Shown here piece after piece: positions 1 to 7,489 of a DNA stretch of 64,000 bases; the stretch's first letter is position 1, and each line of letters starts with the position of its first letter. Source of the stretch: an uncultured Bacteroidales bacterium (GTDB lineage Bacteria; Bacteroidota; Bacteroidia; Bacteroidales; UBA932); contig CAMKAJ010000003.1 of assembly GCA_946410455.1 (NCBI GenBank), positions 1-64,000 on the forward strand. The letters run 5' to 3'. Under the pieces are notes generated by a model, which saw only the letters and a list, made by a program, of their open reading frames with translations, ran no database searches and had not been told where the DNA came from. A program made the translations under genes and the position numbers.

Positions 1-65
1 TGCACCTGGACCTGGACGTATGATTACAAAGGAACAGGAGTAGCAGGTATGATTGTAACAAGCAA
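1..65 (+). repeat. 65-bp perfect direct repeat, copy 1 (second copy 847-911)
   Basis: Bases 1-65 are identical to 847-911, an offset of 846 bp inside one open reading frame (282 codons). They encode the same CTWTWTYDYKGTGVAG stretch in the two FISUMP domains. Identity at synonymous sites shows recent duplication or gene conversion of the module rather than protein-level selection alone. Confidence 0.95.
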
Positions 66-1131
66 AAAGAGTGGCTACAAGGACAAGTCGGTATTCCTTC
101 CAGCCGCAGGCTTCTGGCGCTACCTGTACCTCCAAGATGAAGGTTACAACTTACGGTACTGGTCTTCGTCCTGCTATCTCTCCATCGCAAGGGCATTGTC
201 CATCAGTTCATTACGCTGGGACTATCAGGCCTGCAGCCGCGAATTAGGATTCTCTGTCCGTCCGGTTCTAATGTACAGCCCAACAGGTATATCAATCGAC
301 AATGCGTGGTTGACCCTCTTCGTGGGTAAAAAAGCAGGCCTTACAGCCACCGTTAAGTCCAACTATAATAAAACGGTAAATAAATCGGTAAAATGGAGCA
401 GTAGCGATGTTTCCGTGGCTACTGTGGATCAAGAAGGCATGGTTACTGGCGTTAATGCAGGGACTGCTGTAGTAACCGTAACCACCGTTGATGGTGGTTT
501 TCAGGCCGAATGCAATGTGATTGTAAAAGAGATACCTCCGAAAACCGAGATTGGGAAGAAAGCCGTGGCCGTAGATCTTGGTCTTAGCGTTAAATGGGCT
601 ACTTTTAACGTCGGCGCAACGAAGCCAGAAGAGTTTGGAGACTACTTTGCCTGGGGTGAGACGGAGCCAAAGACCGATTATAGTTGGTCAACATATAAAT
701 GGCGTAATGATAGTTATTCAATGACCAAATACAATAAACGCGATAAAAAGACAACACTAGATCTGGAGGATGATGCGTCGAACGTGCTTTGGGGTGGCTC
801 GTGGCGGATGCCTAGGTGGGAAGAGATGGAAGAACTGAAGAACAATTGCACCTGGACCTGGACGTATGATTACAAAGGAACAGGAGTAGCAGGTATGATT
901 GTAACAAGCAACAAAACAGGCTACACTGACAGGTCGATATTCCTTCCCGCCGCAGGCGCCTGGTTGTCCTCGAACCTCCAAGCTGCAGGTTCCTACTTAC
1001 AGTACTGGTCTTCGTCCTTATATACGGATGACCCGGACTACGCATGGGAATTGTCCCTCAGTTCAGACGGGAGGAGTGGCTTTAGCGGCGGACGCGAACG
1101 TGGATTCTCTGTCCGTCCAGTTGCGGATTAA
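1..1131 (+). CDS. Surface protein with Ig-like and FISUMP-type domains (5' partial)
   Basis: The reading frame is open from the first base, so the gene begins upstream of the window. About 376 residues are visible. Residues 1-92 are the tail of one FISUMP-like domain (FLPAAG, YWSSS, GFSVRPV). Residues 97-180 form a Big_2-like Ig fold (SVATVDQEGMVTGV). Residues 187-376 are a second complete FISUMP copy (VDLGLSVKWA, GDYFAWGETEP, WGGSWRMPRWEE, YWSSS, GFSVRPVAD). The FISUMP family (Fibrobacter succinogenes major paralogous domain) is common in Bacteroidetes surface proteins of unknown role. The two copies stay almost identical around CTWTWTYDYKGTG, which points to recent duplication or recombination. 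The domain assignment is secure; a surface location and adhesive or binding role are inference. Confidence 0.85.
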   Translation, partial: CTWTWTYDYKGTGVAGMIVTSKKSGYKDKSVFLPAAGFWRYLYLQDEGYNLRYWSSSCYLSIARALSISSLRWDYQACSRELGFSVRPVLMYSPTGISIDNAWLTLFVGKKAGLTATVKSNYNKTVNKSVKWSSSDVSVATVDQEGMVTGVNAGTAVVTVTTVDGGFQAECNVIVKEIPPKTEIGKKAVAVDLGLSVKWATFNVGATKPEEFGDYFAWGETEPKTDYSWSTYKWRNDSYSMTKYNKRDKKTTLDLEDDASNVLWGGSWRMPRWEEMEELKNNCTWTWTYDYKGTGVAGMIVTSNKTGYTDRSIFLPAAGAWLSSNLQAAGSYLQYWSSSLYTDDPDYAWELSLSSDGRSGFSGGRERGFSVRPVAD

Positions 1132-1197
1132 TGGACGGCAAGGGCATCTTTGCTGGGCCAACCTATCATGAATTAAATAACTATTAATCATTATATT

Positions 1198-1887
1198 ATG
1201 AATACTGCAATTGAAGAAGCTAAAAAGTGTTTGGATTGTCTTAGAAGACAAAAGGACGAACTTGTAGAACGAGGTATCGCCGTAGAAGAATCGAATCCGG
1301 AAGGTTGCATATTGTTTATTGGAATCAATCCCTCTTTTAAGGATGGAGATCCTGTTCCCGGTTCCCCTAAGTATAGTAGCACATATAAACTGGATGTTCC
1401 GAAGGAAGAGATTCATCCATATTTTAGGAAGTGTATAGAGATCGCCGAGTCAGATGGAATTGGTTTGCCTTTCGGCCACCATGATTTATTCCCCGTTCGA
1501 GAGAGTAAGCAAAGCGTCATTGAGAGTATGTTTGATATCGACGGTAAGGGAAGGCTTATCTCTAAGCATGACTTTGAGCAGTTTATCGAAGAATCCCTTT
1601 CTTGGAGTCAAAAGACTATTTGCGAATGCGACCCCAAAATGATTGTAGTCGTAAATGCATTCGCATCTCGCATTCTCTTCGACTATTCCCTTTTAGGGTT
1701 CATTCAAGGGAAGCAGTGGACAGAAGATCTTGGAGTGGACTTTGTCAAGATTAACGGTAAAATGGTCCCTATTACGTTCTCTGGAATGCTTTCCGGCCAG
1801 AGGGCGCTCGATAATCAGTCTGTATTTCGTCTACGCTGGCATATCCGCCATATCCTTAAGCACCAGGACCTTTGGCCCAGGTTATAA
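1198..1887 (+). CDS. Unrecognised protein, possibly uracil-DNA-glycosylase-like fold
   Basis: 229 residues starting at ATG 1198. I do not recognise the family firmly. An early strand-loop reads CILFIGINPSFKDGDPVPGS, resembling the GxNPS nucleotide-pocket motif of the UDG superfamily. GHHDLFPVRESKQ and the later MLSGQRALDNQ could occupy the positions of the other UDG-fold motifs. There is no signal peptide, so it should be cytoplasmic. An N-terminal KKCLDCLRRQKDEL segment is helical and charged. It stands alone: the upstream gene ends 66 bp earlier and the downstream lipoprotein has its own promoter. That it is a real gene is likely from length, start and codon use; the fold assignment is weak and rests on short motifs. 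Confidence 0.6.
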   Translation: MNTAIEEAKKCLDCLRRQKDELVERGIAVEESNPEGCILFIGINPSFKDGDPVPGSPKYSSTYKLDVPKEEIHPYFRKCIEIAESDGIGLPFGHHDLFPVRESKQSVIESMFDIDGKGRLISKHDFEQFIEESLSWSQKTICECDPKMIVVVNAFASRILFDYSLLGFIQGKQWTEDLGVDFVKINGKMVPITFSGMLSGQRALDNQSVFRLRWHIRHILKHQDLWPRL

Positions 1888-1969
1888 AATAGAAGCGCAT
1901 CACTGCTGTACGGGGATGGATTCTGCTGAAGTACTTCCCCGATAGTTTTTCTTTGTTAAAAAACTTTTA

Positions 1970-1977
1970 TATCTTTG
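1970..1977 (+). promoter_or_regulatory. -7 box TATCTTTG for the Cys-rich lipoprotein gene
   Basis: TATCTTTG matches the Bacteroidetes -7 consensus TAnnTTTG. It lies 36 nt before ATG 2014, with T-rich sequence upstream in the place of the -33 box. Confidence 0.7.
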
Positions 1978-2013
1978 CGACTCAGTTAGTTTAACTCTTA
2001 AATTTTTCGAAAA

Positions 2014-2241
2014 ATGAAGAAGGTTATTATTTCTCTTGCAGTTGCAATGTTCTTTCTGAGCGGTTGCGCTTGCAACAATTGCTGTGGCAACAAGGCCGCC
2101 GAGGGTGAGGCCGCTGCTACTGAGGAGGTTTGCGATTCTACTAAGGCTTGCTGCGGCAAGTGCGAGGAAGGCAAAACTTGCGAGAATTGCGAGAATTGCG
2201 AGAACGCAGAAAAGTGCGAACACTGCCAGAAGGCTGAGTAA
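2014..2241 (+). CDS. Cysteine-rich small lipoprotein
   Basis: 75 residues. Residues 1-17 are a lipoprotein signal peptide ending FFLSGC, so Cys18 should be lipidated. The mature part carries 12 further cysteines (20, 23, 24, 40, 46, 47, 50, 56, 59, 62, 68, 71) in CxxC and CC patterns, ending with a CENCENCENAEKCEHC tandem. A central stretch (28-39) is Ala/Glu-rich. The pattern suggests a periplasmic or surface metal-binding or redox-buffering peptide, comparable to a metallothionein in cysteine density, but I know of no assigned function. It is a single-gene transcription unit with its own promoter (1970) and terminator (2274). That the gene is real is well supported; the metal-binding role is inference. 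Confidence 0.8.
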   Translation: MKKVIISLAVAMFFLSGCACNNCCGNKAAEGEAAATEEVCDSTKACCGKCEEGKTCENCENCENAEKCEHCQKAE

Positions 2242-2273
2242 GAAGAGTATCTTATTTAGTTTAGAACTAAAAA

Positions 2274-2300
2274 GACGCGAGGTTTCCCGCGCCTTTTTTT
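2274..2300 (+). terminator. Rho-independent terminator after the Cys-rich lipoprotein
   Basis: A GC-rich hairpin (left arm 2274-2282, loop TTT, right arm 2286-2293, one bulged A at 2280) is followed by seven T residues at 2294-2300. The T run touches the -7 box of the next gene. Confidence 0.85.
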
Positions 2301-2308
2301 TATATTTG
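2301..2308 (+). promoter_or_regulatory. -7 box TATATTTG, five nt before ATG 2314
   Basis: A perfect TAnnTTTG box directly follows the terminator T run. Only five bases separate it from ATG 2314. Because this box is centred near -7, transcription should start at or next to the A of the start codon, giving a leaderless mRNA. Confidence 0.7.
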
Positions 2309-2313
2309 CACTC

Positions 2314-3636
2314 ATGAGACTTTACACGCTGACTTCCGATCTTCATGGCGAACTTGCCCACAGCGCTCATAACGAGCAGTTTATCAAGGATATAGAAGAG
2401 GCCCTGGGAGAGAGCTTCGATTATCGCGATAGCGATTTTTCAGACTACGGTGCCGCCGGAGACATAATCTATGTGCGCACGGGCGGCACCGAGGGAATCT
2501 TCCGTGAGGTGTTCGCGGGACACGAAGGGGCTCGCGTGCGACTGCTCACCAGCGGCCAGAGCAATTCGCTGGCGGCCTCTATGGAAATCCTGAGTTGGCT
2601 CAACCAGCAGGGGCTGGACGGGGAGATCATTCATGGCTCCATTAAGGAAATAGCGAGCGAATTGTCTCGCTATTATCCTTCCGCTCATCGCGGCGAGCCT
2701 TCTCTGGTGAAGCGTTTCTCTGGGCGCAAGATGTTGGCAGGTAAGCGTTTGGGTGTTGTTGGCAAGCCCTCCGACTGGCTTATCAGCAGTGCTGTTGACT
2801 ATGCAAAGGTCCGCAAGAACTTGGGGGCAGAGTTGATAGACGTTCCGATAGAGGAACTCATCAGCGGTTTCAGCAGGCCGGAGGTACTGTCGTCAGATAC
2901 CTTCGTTTCGCTCATCCCTCCCACCGCTGAAGCGGCGGGCCCCTCCCATTCACGTGGCCATGGGCGGCCACGGGATACTGACAACAGTACCTCCGGCCTG
3001 CTGAAGCCGCTGAATTCTCCAAAATTCGGTAAGTCACTCACGGATAGAGATTTCGAAGATGCTCTAAAGATCTACGGCGCCCTCAAACAGATTATCGCTA
3101 AATACCGGCTGGACGGCCTCACGCTCCGTTGCTTCGACCTGCTCACCGCAGTAGGCAACACCGGCTGCCTCGCCCTGTCGCTGCTGAACGCAGATGGCTA
3201 CATAGCCACTTGCGAAGGCGACATCCCCGCCATGCTATCTATGGCAATCGTTCGCACAAAATACGGAAAATCGGGCTTCCAGGCCAATCTGTCGCGGATA
3301 TCCGGCGGCAACTTCCTCTTTGCACACTGCACAGTCCCCCTGAACATGGTAAACGACTACTGCTACGACACCCACTTCGAGTCCGGCATAGGCGTGGCCC
3401 TTCATGGAATTTTACCCGTTGGTCCGGCAAGAATCTTCAAACTCAGCGCCGACCTGGAACACTGTATAGACGAGCGCGTCAACATCATAGACAATCCCTA
3501 CGGCAACAATCTCTGCCGAACACAGATTGTAGTACGCAGCTGGGCAGACCGAGACAAAGAAGTGGGCAAGGATGCCCTGCGCAACTACATGCTGCACGAG
3601 CCCCTGGGCAACCATCACATTATCATTCCTCAGTAA
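2314..3636 (+). CDS. L-fucose/L-arabinose isomerase-family protein with internal palindromic insert
   Basis: 440 residues, no signal peptide. The C-terminal half is typical of the fucose/arabinose isomerase fold: CEGD at 300-303 supplies the Glu/Asp metal ligands, followed by NFLFAHCTVPLNM and a terminal GNHHIIIPQ with His434/435. The N-terminal half (TSDLHGEL, GGTEG, LLTSGQSNSL) forms the nucleotide-like-fold domain. The likely reaction is aldose-ketose isomerisation, but members without a sugar operon are mostly unassigned and no sugar genes are adjacent. Residues about 183-234 are encoded by a 153-bp inverted-repeat element that keeps the frame and reads as low-complexity Ser/Pro/Arg/Gly sequence, unlike the rest. 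The 3' end overlaps rsmE (opposite strand) by 14 bp. The start is supported by the promoter box 5 nt upstream. Confidence 0.75.
   Translation: MRLYTLTSDLHGELAHSAHNEQFIKDIEEALGESFDYRDSDFSDYGAAGDIIYVRTGGTEGIFREVFAGHEGARVRLLTSGQSNSLAASMEILSWLNQQGLDGEIIHGSIKEIASELSRYYPSAHRGEPSLVKRFSGRKMLAGKRLGVVGKPSDWLISSAVDYAKVRKNLGAELIDVPIEELISGFSRPEVLSSDTFVSLIPPTAEAAGPSHSRGHGRPRDTDNSTSGLLKPLNSPKFGKSLTDRDFEDALKIYGALKQIIAKYRLDGLTLRCFDLLTAVGNTGCLALSLLNADGYIATCEGDIPAMLSMAIVRTKYGKSGFQANLSRISGGNFLFAHCTVPLNMVNDYCYDTHFESGIGVALHGILPVGPARIFKLSADLEHCIDERVNIIDNPYGNNLCRTQIVVRSWADRDKEVGKDALRNYMLHEPLGNHHIIIPQ
2861..3013 (+). repeat. 153-bp palindromic element inserted in frame in a coding sequence
   Basis: The arms 2861-2890 and 2984-3013 are 30-bp inverted repeats with one mismatch. 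Each contains CCGGAGGTAC, the same core as the intergenic REP elements of this window. The interior holds further hairpins (CCGCTGAAGCGG near 2923; CGTGGCC/GGCCACG at about 2953-2972). The element is 51 codons long, so the host gene stays open. It resembles in-gene palindromic elements such as the Rickettsia RPEs, by structure only. Confidence 0.8.
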
Positions 3637-4408
3637 GGACCGCGTAGTAAACCATTGTAGTAGCCACCACGGCAGCCGTTTCTGTGCGCAGGCGGCTGGG
3701 GCCCAGCGTTACTGCCTTCCAGCCCCGGCTGAGTGCCAATTCTGCCTCTTCAGGTGAAAAATCGCCCTCCGGCCCGATTAAGATATAGATGTCCGGGGCC
3801 TCCGTGAAAGAAGCAGGGGCCTCCTCCTGTCGATTTTGGCCCTTACGAGCATGAGGCAGGAGAGCACACCCAGCCCACAGGACGTCACGGACAGAGAACT
3901 TTTCCCCGTCAAAGCAATAGCAAATCATCTTCACTGCATCTTCTGGGACGCTCAAGATAAAGTCCCGAACGCTAACCGGAGCGGCAATCTCGGGCACAGC
4001 CCCCTTCAGCGACTGCTTTGCCGCAGCCTTCACCAGCCTCTCCAAGCGCTCCGTCTTGAGCACCCGCCTCTCGGATCGCTCCCCGATTACGGGCGCAATC
4101 ACGTCCACACCTATCTCGGTGGCCTTCTCGGCAAACCACTCGTAGCGGTCGATGTTCTTGGTGGGGCAGACCGCCATTGTAAGCGAGTAGGGATGTGAGC
4201 CAAATCCGTACACCCTCTCGTCTATCCTTGCCTCTGCCCCCTTGGGGTCTGCGTTGAGCAGCGTGCAGTGCATCAGCGTCCCACGTCCGTCGATTACATC
4301 AATCGAGTCTCCTACGCGGTGCCTGAGCACCCTTACGCAATGGGCAGATTCCTCTGCGTCGAGCCGCAGGGTGGAGTCGTAAATATATTGGCTGAAGAAT
4401 AATTCCAT
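3623..4408 (-). CDS. rsmE: 16S rRNA m3U1498 methyltransferase RsmE
   Basis: 261 residues. The SPOUT-family methyltransferase N3-methylates U1498 of 16S rRNA in the 30S subunit using SAM. An N-terminal PUA-like domain (residues 1-70, HCVRVLRHRVGD) is followed by the trefoil-knot domain with EKATEIGVDVI, the SAM-site loop LIGPEGDFSPEE and the C-terminal knot LGPSRLRTETAAVVA. Residues about 188-208 (LPHARKGQNRQEEAPASF) form a charged linker longer than usual before the knot. It is convergent with the isomerase-like gene, sharing 14 bp at the 3' ends. Upstream on its strand is a near-consensus -7 box (CATATTTG) eight nt before the start. Identification is firm. Confidence 0.95.
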   Translation of the reverse strand: MELFFSQYIYDSTLRLDAEESAHCVRVLRHRVGDSIDVIDGRGTLMHCTLLNADPKGAEARIDERVYGFGSHPYSLTMAVCPTKNIDRYEWFAEKATEIGVDVIAPVIGERSERRVLKTERLERLVKAAAKQSLKGAVPEIAAPVSVRDFILSVPEDAVKMICYCFDGEKFSVRDVLWAGCALLPHARKGQNRQEEAPASFTEAPDIYILIGPEGDFSPEEAELALSRGWKAVTLGPSRLRTETAAVVATTMVYYAVLTEE

Positions 4409-4436
4409 ACTGCCTGCAAATATGGGAAAGTTTTTC

Positions 4437-4444
4437 TAATTTTG
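4437..4444 (+). promoter_or_regulatory. -7 box TAATTTTG, five nt before ATG 4450
   Basis: A consensus TAnnTTTG box lies five bases before the start codon, again predicting a leaderless or near-leaderless transcript. It supports ATG 4450 over the internal ATG at 4504. Confidence 0.6.
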
Positions 4445-4449
4445 TAGTT

Positions 4450-5343
4450 ATGATATTAGAAACCTTGCTCACTTGGGCCGTTGTTACCCTTTCTTCCAGC
4501 TTCATGCGCTCGGCGCCCGATTACGAGGCGCCGCTCGATAACCAATTGCTTATGGGCGAGTTGGTGCAGACTCTGGAGACCAGCCGCTATTGGGTGAAAG
4601 TGCAGGCCAACGATTATACCGGATGGGTTACTGAGCTGGGGCTCAAGAGCCTGACTGACGAAGAGAAAAACAGTTACCTGGACGCTCCCAAGTGGATTTG
4701 CGTCTCGGTTTCTGCAACCGTGTGGGCTGAACGGGCAGAGAACTCGCCCGTCCTCTCGGAGCTTTCTATGGGCGACCTGGTCCGGCAGACAGGAGTTCAG
4801 AAAGGCGGATGGACTAAGGTGCTCCTTCCCGACGGCCGCAGCGGTTGGGTACTCTCCCACCAGTTGATGGATTTCCGAAGCTGGGCCGCGAGCCGAGCAG
4901 AGAACAATCTTGCCCGGGAGATATGCAACCTGGCTTGCAGCTTTGCTGGCGTTCCGTACATGTGGGGCGGCAACAGCGCCAAGTACTTCGATTGCAGCGG
5001 ACTGGTGCAGTTCTGCTACTTTATTAACGGCATCATCCTGCCGCGAAACGCATCGCAGCAGGCACGTTGCGGTATCTCTTTGGGCGAGGGCCGCAGCTAC
5101 GAACCCGGCGACCTGCTCTTTTTCGGCTCCCGTGAGCCGCTGAAAATCAGTCATGTAGGTATCTATTTGGGAGATGGTCGTTTTGTGCATTCGTCCCAGA
5201 TGGTGCGTATCAATACCCTTGAAGAGTACGGGCGTGAGGTGGTTGCGGCGTGCCGTATTTTGGGCACCATAGACAAGGGCAAGGGGGCTTTCAGCGTGAT
5301 TCGCAGCCCTTACTATTTTAACACAACAGAGAATGGCAAGTAA
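4450..5343 (+). CDS. NlpC/P60 cell-wall hydrolase with SH3-like domains
   Basis: 297 residues. Two bacterial SH3-like domains (about 28-68 and 85-140, WVKVQANDYTGWV and WTKVLLPDGRSGWV) precede an NlpC/P60 (C40) peptidase domain (155-260). The catalytic triad is visible: Cys182 in DCSGLVQ, His235 in SHVGIYLG, and His247 in RFVHSS. Relatives cleave gamma-D-glutamyl-diamino-acid bonds of peptidoglycan stem peptides. The N terminus is hydrophobic (ETLLTWAVVTLSSSF), but a clear signal cleavage site is missing; a start at Met19 is possible, though the promoter favours ATG 4450. It overlaps radA by 11 bp, so the two should be cotranscribed. Confidence 0.9.
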   Translation: MILETLLTWAVVTLSSSFMRSAPDYEAPLDNQLLMGELVQTLETSRYWVKVQANDYTGWVTELGLKSLTDEEKNSYLDAPKWICVSVSATVWAERAENSPVLSELSMGDLVRQTGVQKGGWTKVLLPDGRSGWVLSHQLMDFRSWAASRAENNLAREICNLACSFAGVPYMWGGNSAKYFDCSGLVQFCYFINGIILPRNASQQARCGISLGEGRSYEPGDLLFFGSREPLKISHVGIYLGDGRFVHSSQMVRINTLEEYGREVVAACRILGTIDKGKGAFSVIRSPYYFNTTENGK

Positions 5344-6703
5344 GAGCAAAACTCTCTGGTTCTGCAGCAATTGCGGAAACGAGAGCCCCAAGTGGATGGG
5401 GCGCTGCCCTGCGTGCGGGGAATGGAATACTATGGTGGAGGCGCCGGTAGAATCCAAGAAGGCTGCTTCGCCCTCCAAGGCCCGGTCCGACGACCGCCGG
5501 CCCCGGCGCCTGGCAGATATAGACTATTCTTCCGAGGCCCGTATCAGCCTGGGAATGAAGGAATTGGACCGTTTGCTCGGAGGCGGAATGGTGCGCGGTT
5601 CACTCATCCTTATAGGAGGCGAACCGGGCATAGGCAAATCTACCCTGAGTCTGCAGATTCCGCTGAGCTGCCCGTCTCTTAAGACCTTATACGTAACGGG
5701 CGAGGAGAGCGAGAAGCAGGTTAAGATGCGCGCAGAGCGGCTTTCTGCGGGGCGCGACTCCGCAGGAGACTGCCTCATTTACAGCGAAACCCGCATAGAA
5801 GACGTGTTGGAGCAGGCCAGGGCCATACTCCCCGACCTCATGATAGTGGATTCCGTGCAGACCATGTTCACAGACGCTGTGGAGTCAACCCCCGGTTCGG
5901 TCAGCCAGATAAAAGAGGTCGCAGCGTCGCTTCTGCGCTTTGCCAAAGAGAGCGGGGTGCCAGTAGTGCTCATTGGCCACATCACCAAAGACGGCTATAT
6001 CGCCGGTCCCAAGATTCTGGAGCATATTGTAGATGTAGTGCTGCAGTTCGAGGGCGAGAACCGTGGGTCTTACCGCATCTTGCGAAGTATCAAGAACCGC
6101 TTCGGAAGCACCTCGGAGCTGGCTGTGTTCGAGATGACGGGGCTGGGCCTGAGAGAGGTTGAGAATCCTTCCGAGATGCTGATTCCCATGCACGAAGAGG
6201 GCCTGAGCGGCACCGCAATTGCCTCTATGCTGGACGGCACGCGCCCCCTGCTCTTCGAGGTTCAGGCTCTGGTATCCTCTGCTGCGTACGGTACTGCGCA
6301 GCGCTCGGCCACAGGATTCGACGGGCGCCGTCTCAATATGCTCCTGGCAGTGCTGGAGAAGCGTGCCGGCTTCCACCTGAGTGCAAAAGACGTCTTTCTC
6401 AATATGGCTGGCGGACTCAAGGTGAGCGATCCTGCGTGCGATCTTGCGGTAATTGCCGCCGTGCTCTCGTCCAACTTCGATTATGCACTCCCGGGAGACT
6501 GCTGCTTTGCCGGCGAGGTGGGCTTGAGCGGAGAAATCCGCCCAGTCGGGCAGACCGACCGTCGCATTTCAGAAGCGGCCCGCCTGGGATTCAAAAAGAT
6601 ATTCGTGAGCTCCTACAGCAGTATCGACAGCAAAACGCCCTCTGGAATACGTGTGGTCAAGGTATCGGACGTTCCTGAACTAGTGAAGGGGCTTTTTAAG
6701 TAG
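5333..6703 (+). CDS. radA: DNA repair protein RadA/Sms
   Basis: 456 residues. RadA is a RecA-like ATPase that promotes branch migration of recombination intermediates. Domains in order are an N-terminal zinc finger (Cys11, Cys14, Cys25, Cys28), an ATPase core with Walker A GEPGIGKST at 96-104, the diagnostic KNRFGST motif near residue 250, and a C-terminal Lon-like domain (ASMLDGTRPLLFEVQALV onward). The length is normal for the family. The start overlaps the preceding NlpC/P60 gene by 11 bp. The 3' end overlaps the convergent Omp28-type gene by 24 bp. All key motifs are intact. Confidence 0.97.
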   Translation: MASKSKTLWFCSNCGNESPKWMGRCPACGEWNTMVEAPVESKKAASPSKARSDDRRPRRLADIDYSSEARISLGMKELDRLLGGGMVRGSLILIGGEPGIGKSTLSLQIPLSCPSLKTLYVTGEESEKQVKMRAERLSAGRDSAGDCLIYSETRIEDVLEQARAILPDLMIVDSVQTMFTDAVESTPGSVSQIKEVAASLLRFAKESGVPVVLIGHITKDGYIAGPKILEHIVDVVLQFEGENRGSYRILRSIKNRFGSTSELAVFEMTGLGLREVENPSEMLIPMHEEGLSGTAIASMLDGTRPLLFEVQALVSSAAYGTAQRSATGFDGRRLNMLLAVLEKRAGFHLSAKDVFLNMAGGLKVSDPACDLAVIAAVLSSNFDYALPGDCCFAGEVGLSGEIRPVGQTDRRISEAARLGFKKIFVSSYSSIDSKTPSGIRVVKVSDVPELVKGLFK

Positions 6704-7486
6704 GGGAGTGCTGGATTCTCCAAGCTTGCAGGAGCATACGTTATCTACGATGCCGTTCCTGCAGACCACGGCAACAACGCGCCATCCTTTTGTTGCAGGA
6801 GCGGTGATGCTCCATTCCAGCGTGCTCCCGGCCGCCTTTTCTGAGGCCTCGGAGTCTTGCCAGTAGCGCAGCACGTTGTTGTGTACGTGCTCGTCGGACC
6901 CTCCTGCCTGTGCGGCAATCACGCCGTCTTCTACCAAAATGCAGTGCAGGCTGTACGAACCCGCCCGTACGGTGCGAGCCTCAATGCTTATAGAAGCCTC
7001 CGTTCCCTGAAAAGAGCTTGATATATTGATTCCGGCAGCTTGCGGGCGCTGATCCAGCAGGCGGTCGCATTGCGCAAGGAGCAGTTCTGCAGAAGTTGTG
7101 GTGGTGAGCGAAGCTGCGTCCATGTCTATGACGGCAGAGGGGTAGGCGCTGACGTTAAACTGCGCAGCCAGCTCCCTGCTCTTGGGTAGCAGTGAGAGCT
7201 TGTCGGCCGTAAGGCAGTGTACGCTGATGCATTCCAGGCGTCCCGGGCGCATTGCCTGTGCCTCTTTTATCGCCTCCTCCATCCTGGGGCAGTTCACGCA
7301 CCAGGTGCCGGTAAAATCCAGAATCAGGTTGCGGCGGAAGTATCCTTCGCCGTCTTTATCTTCCTCTCCGGGCGTAACGCCGGGCCCGGAAGGGTCTACA
7401 ACCGGTTCCTCTTCGGGATCGTCTATCTGGCCCACGCAAGAGAACGCAAGCACAGCACATAGCAGGAGGTAGAAGCACTTTTTCAT
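6680..7486 (-). CDS. Omp28-type lipoprotein with thioredoxin-like domain
   Basis: 268 residues. The signal peptide ends LAFSC with Cys17 as the lipidation site. An acidic Pro-rich linker (21-47) leads into a thioredoxin-like fold with the active-site motif WCVNC (Cys63, Cys66). It continues with SAYPSAVIDMD, equivalent to the cis-Pro loop. The C-terminal beta-rich part resembles Bacteroidetes Omp28-related proteins. The likely role is thiol redox or folding work at the cell envelope. The next two genes on the same strand are a DUF6029 barrel protein and a TlpA-like thioredoxin, with gaps of 3 nt and -1 nt, so the three form one operon. The partner is unknown. Confidence 0.8.
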   Translation of the reverse strand: MKKCFYLLLCAVLAFSCVGQIDDPEEEPVVDPSGPGVTPGEEDKDGEGYFRRNLILDFTGTWCVNCPRMEEAIKEAQAMRPGRLECISVHCLTADKLSLLPKSRELAAQFNVSAYPSAVIDMDAASLTTTTSAELLLAQCDRLLDQRPQAAGINISSSFQGTEASISIEARTVRAGSYSLHCILVEDGVIAAQAGGSDEHVHNNVLRYWQDSEASEKAAGSTLEWSITAPATKGWRVVAVVCRNGIVDNVCSCKLGESSTPLLKKPLH

Positions 7487-7489
7487 GAC

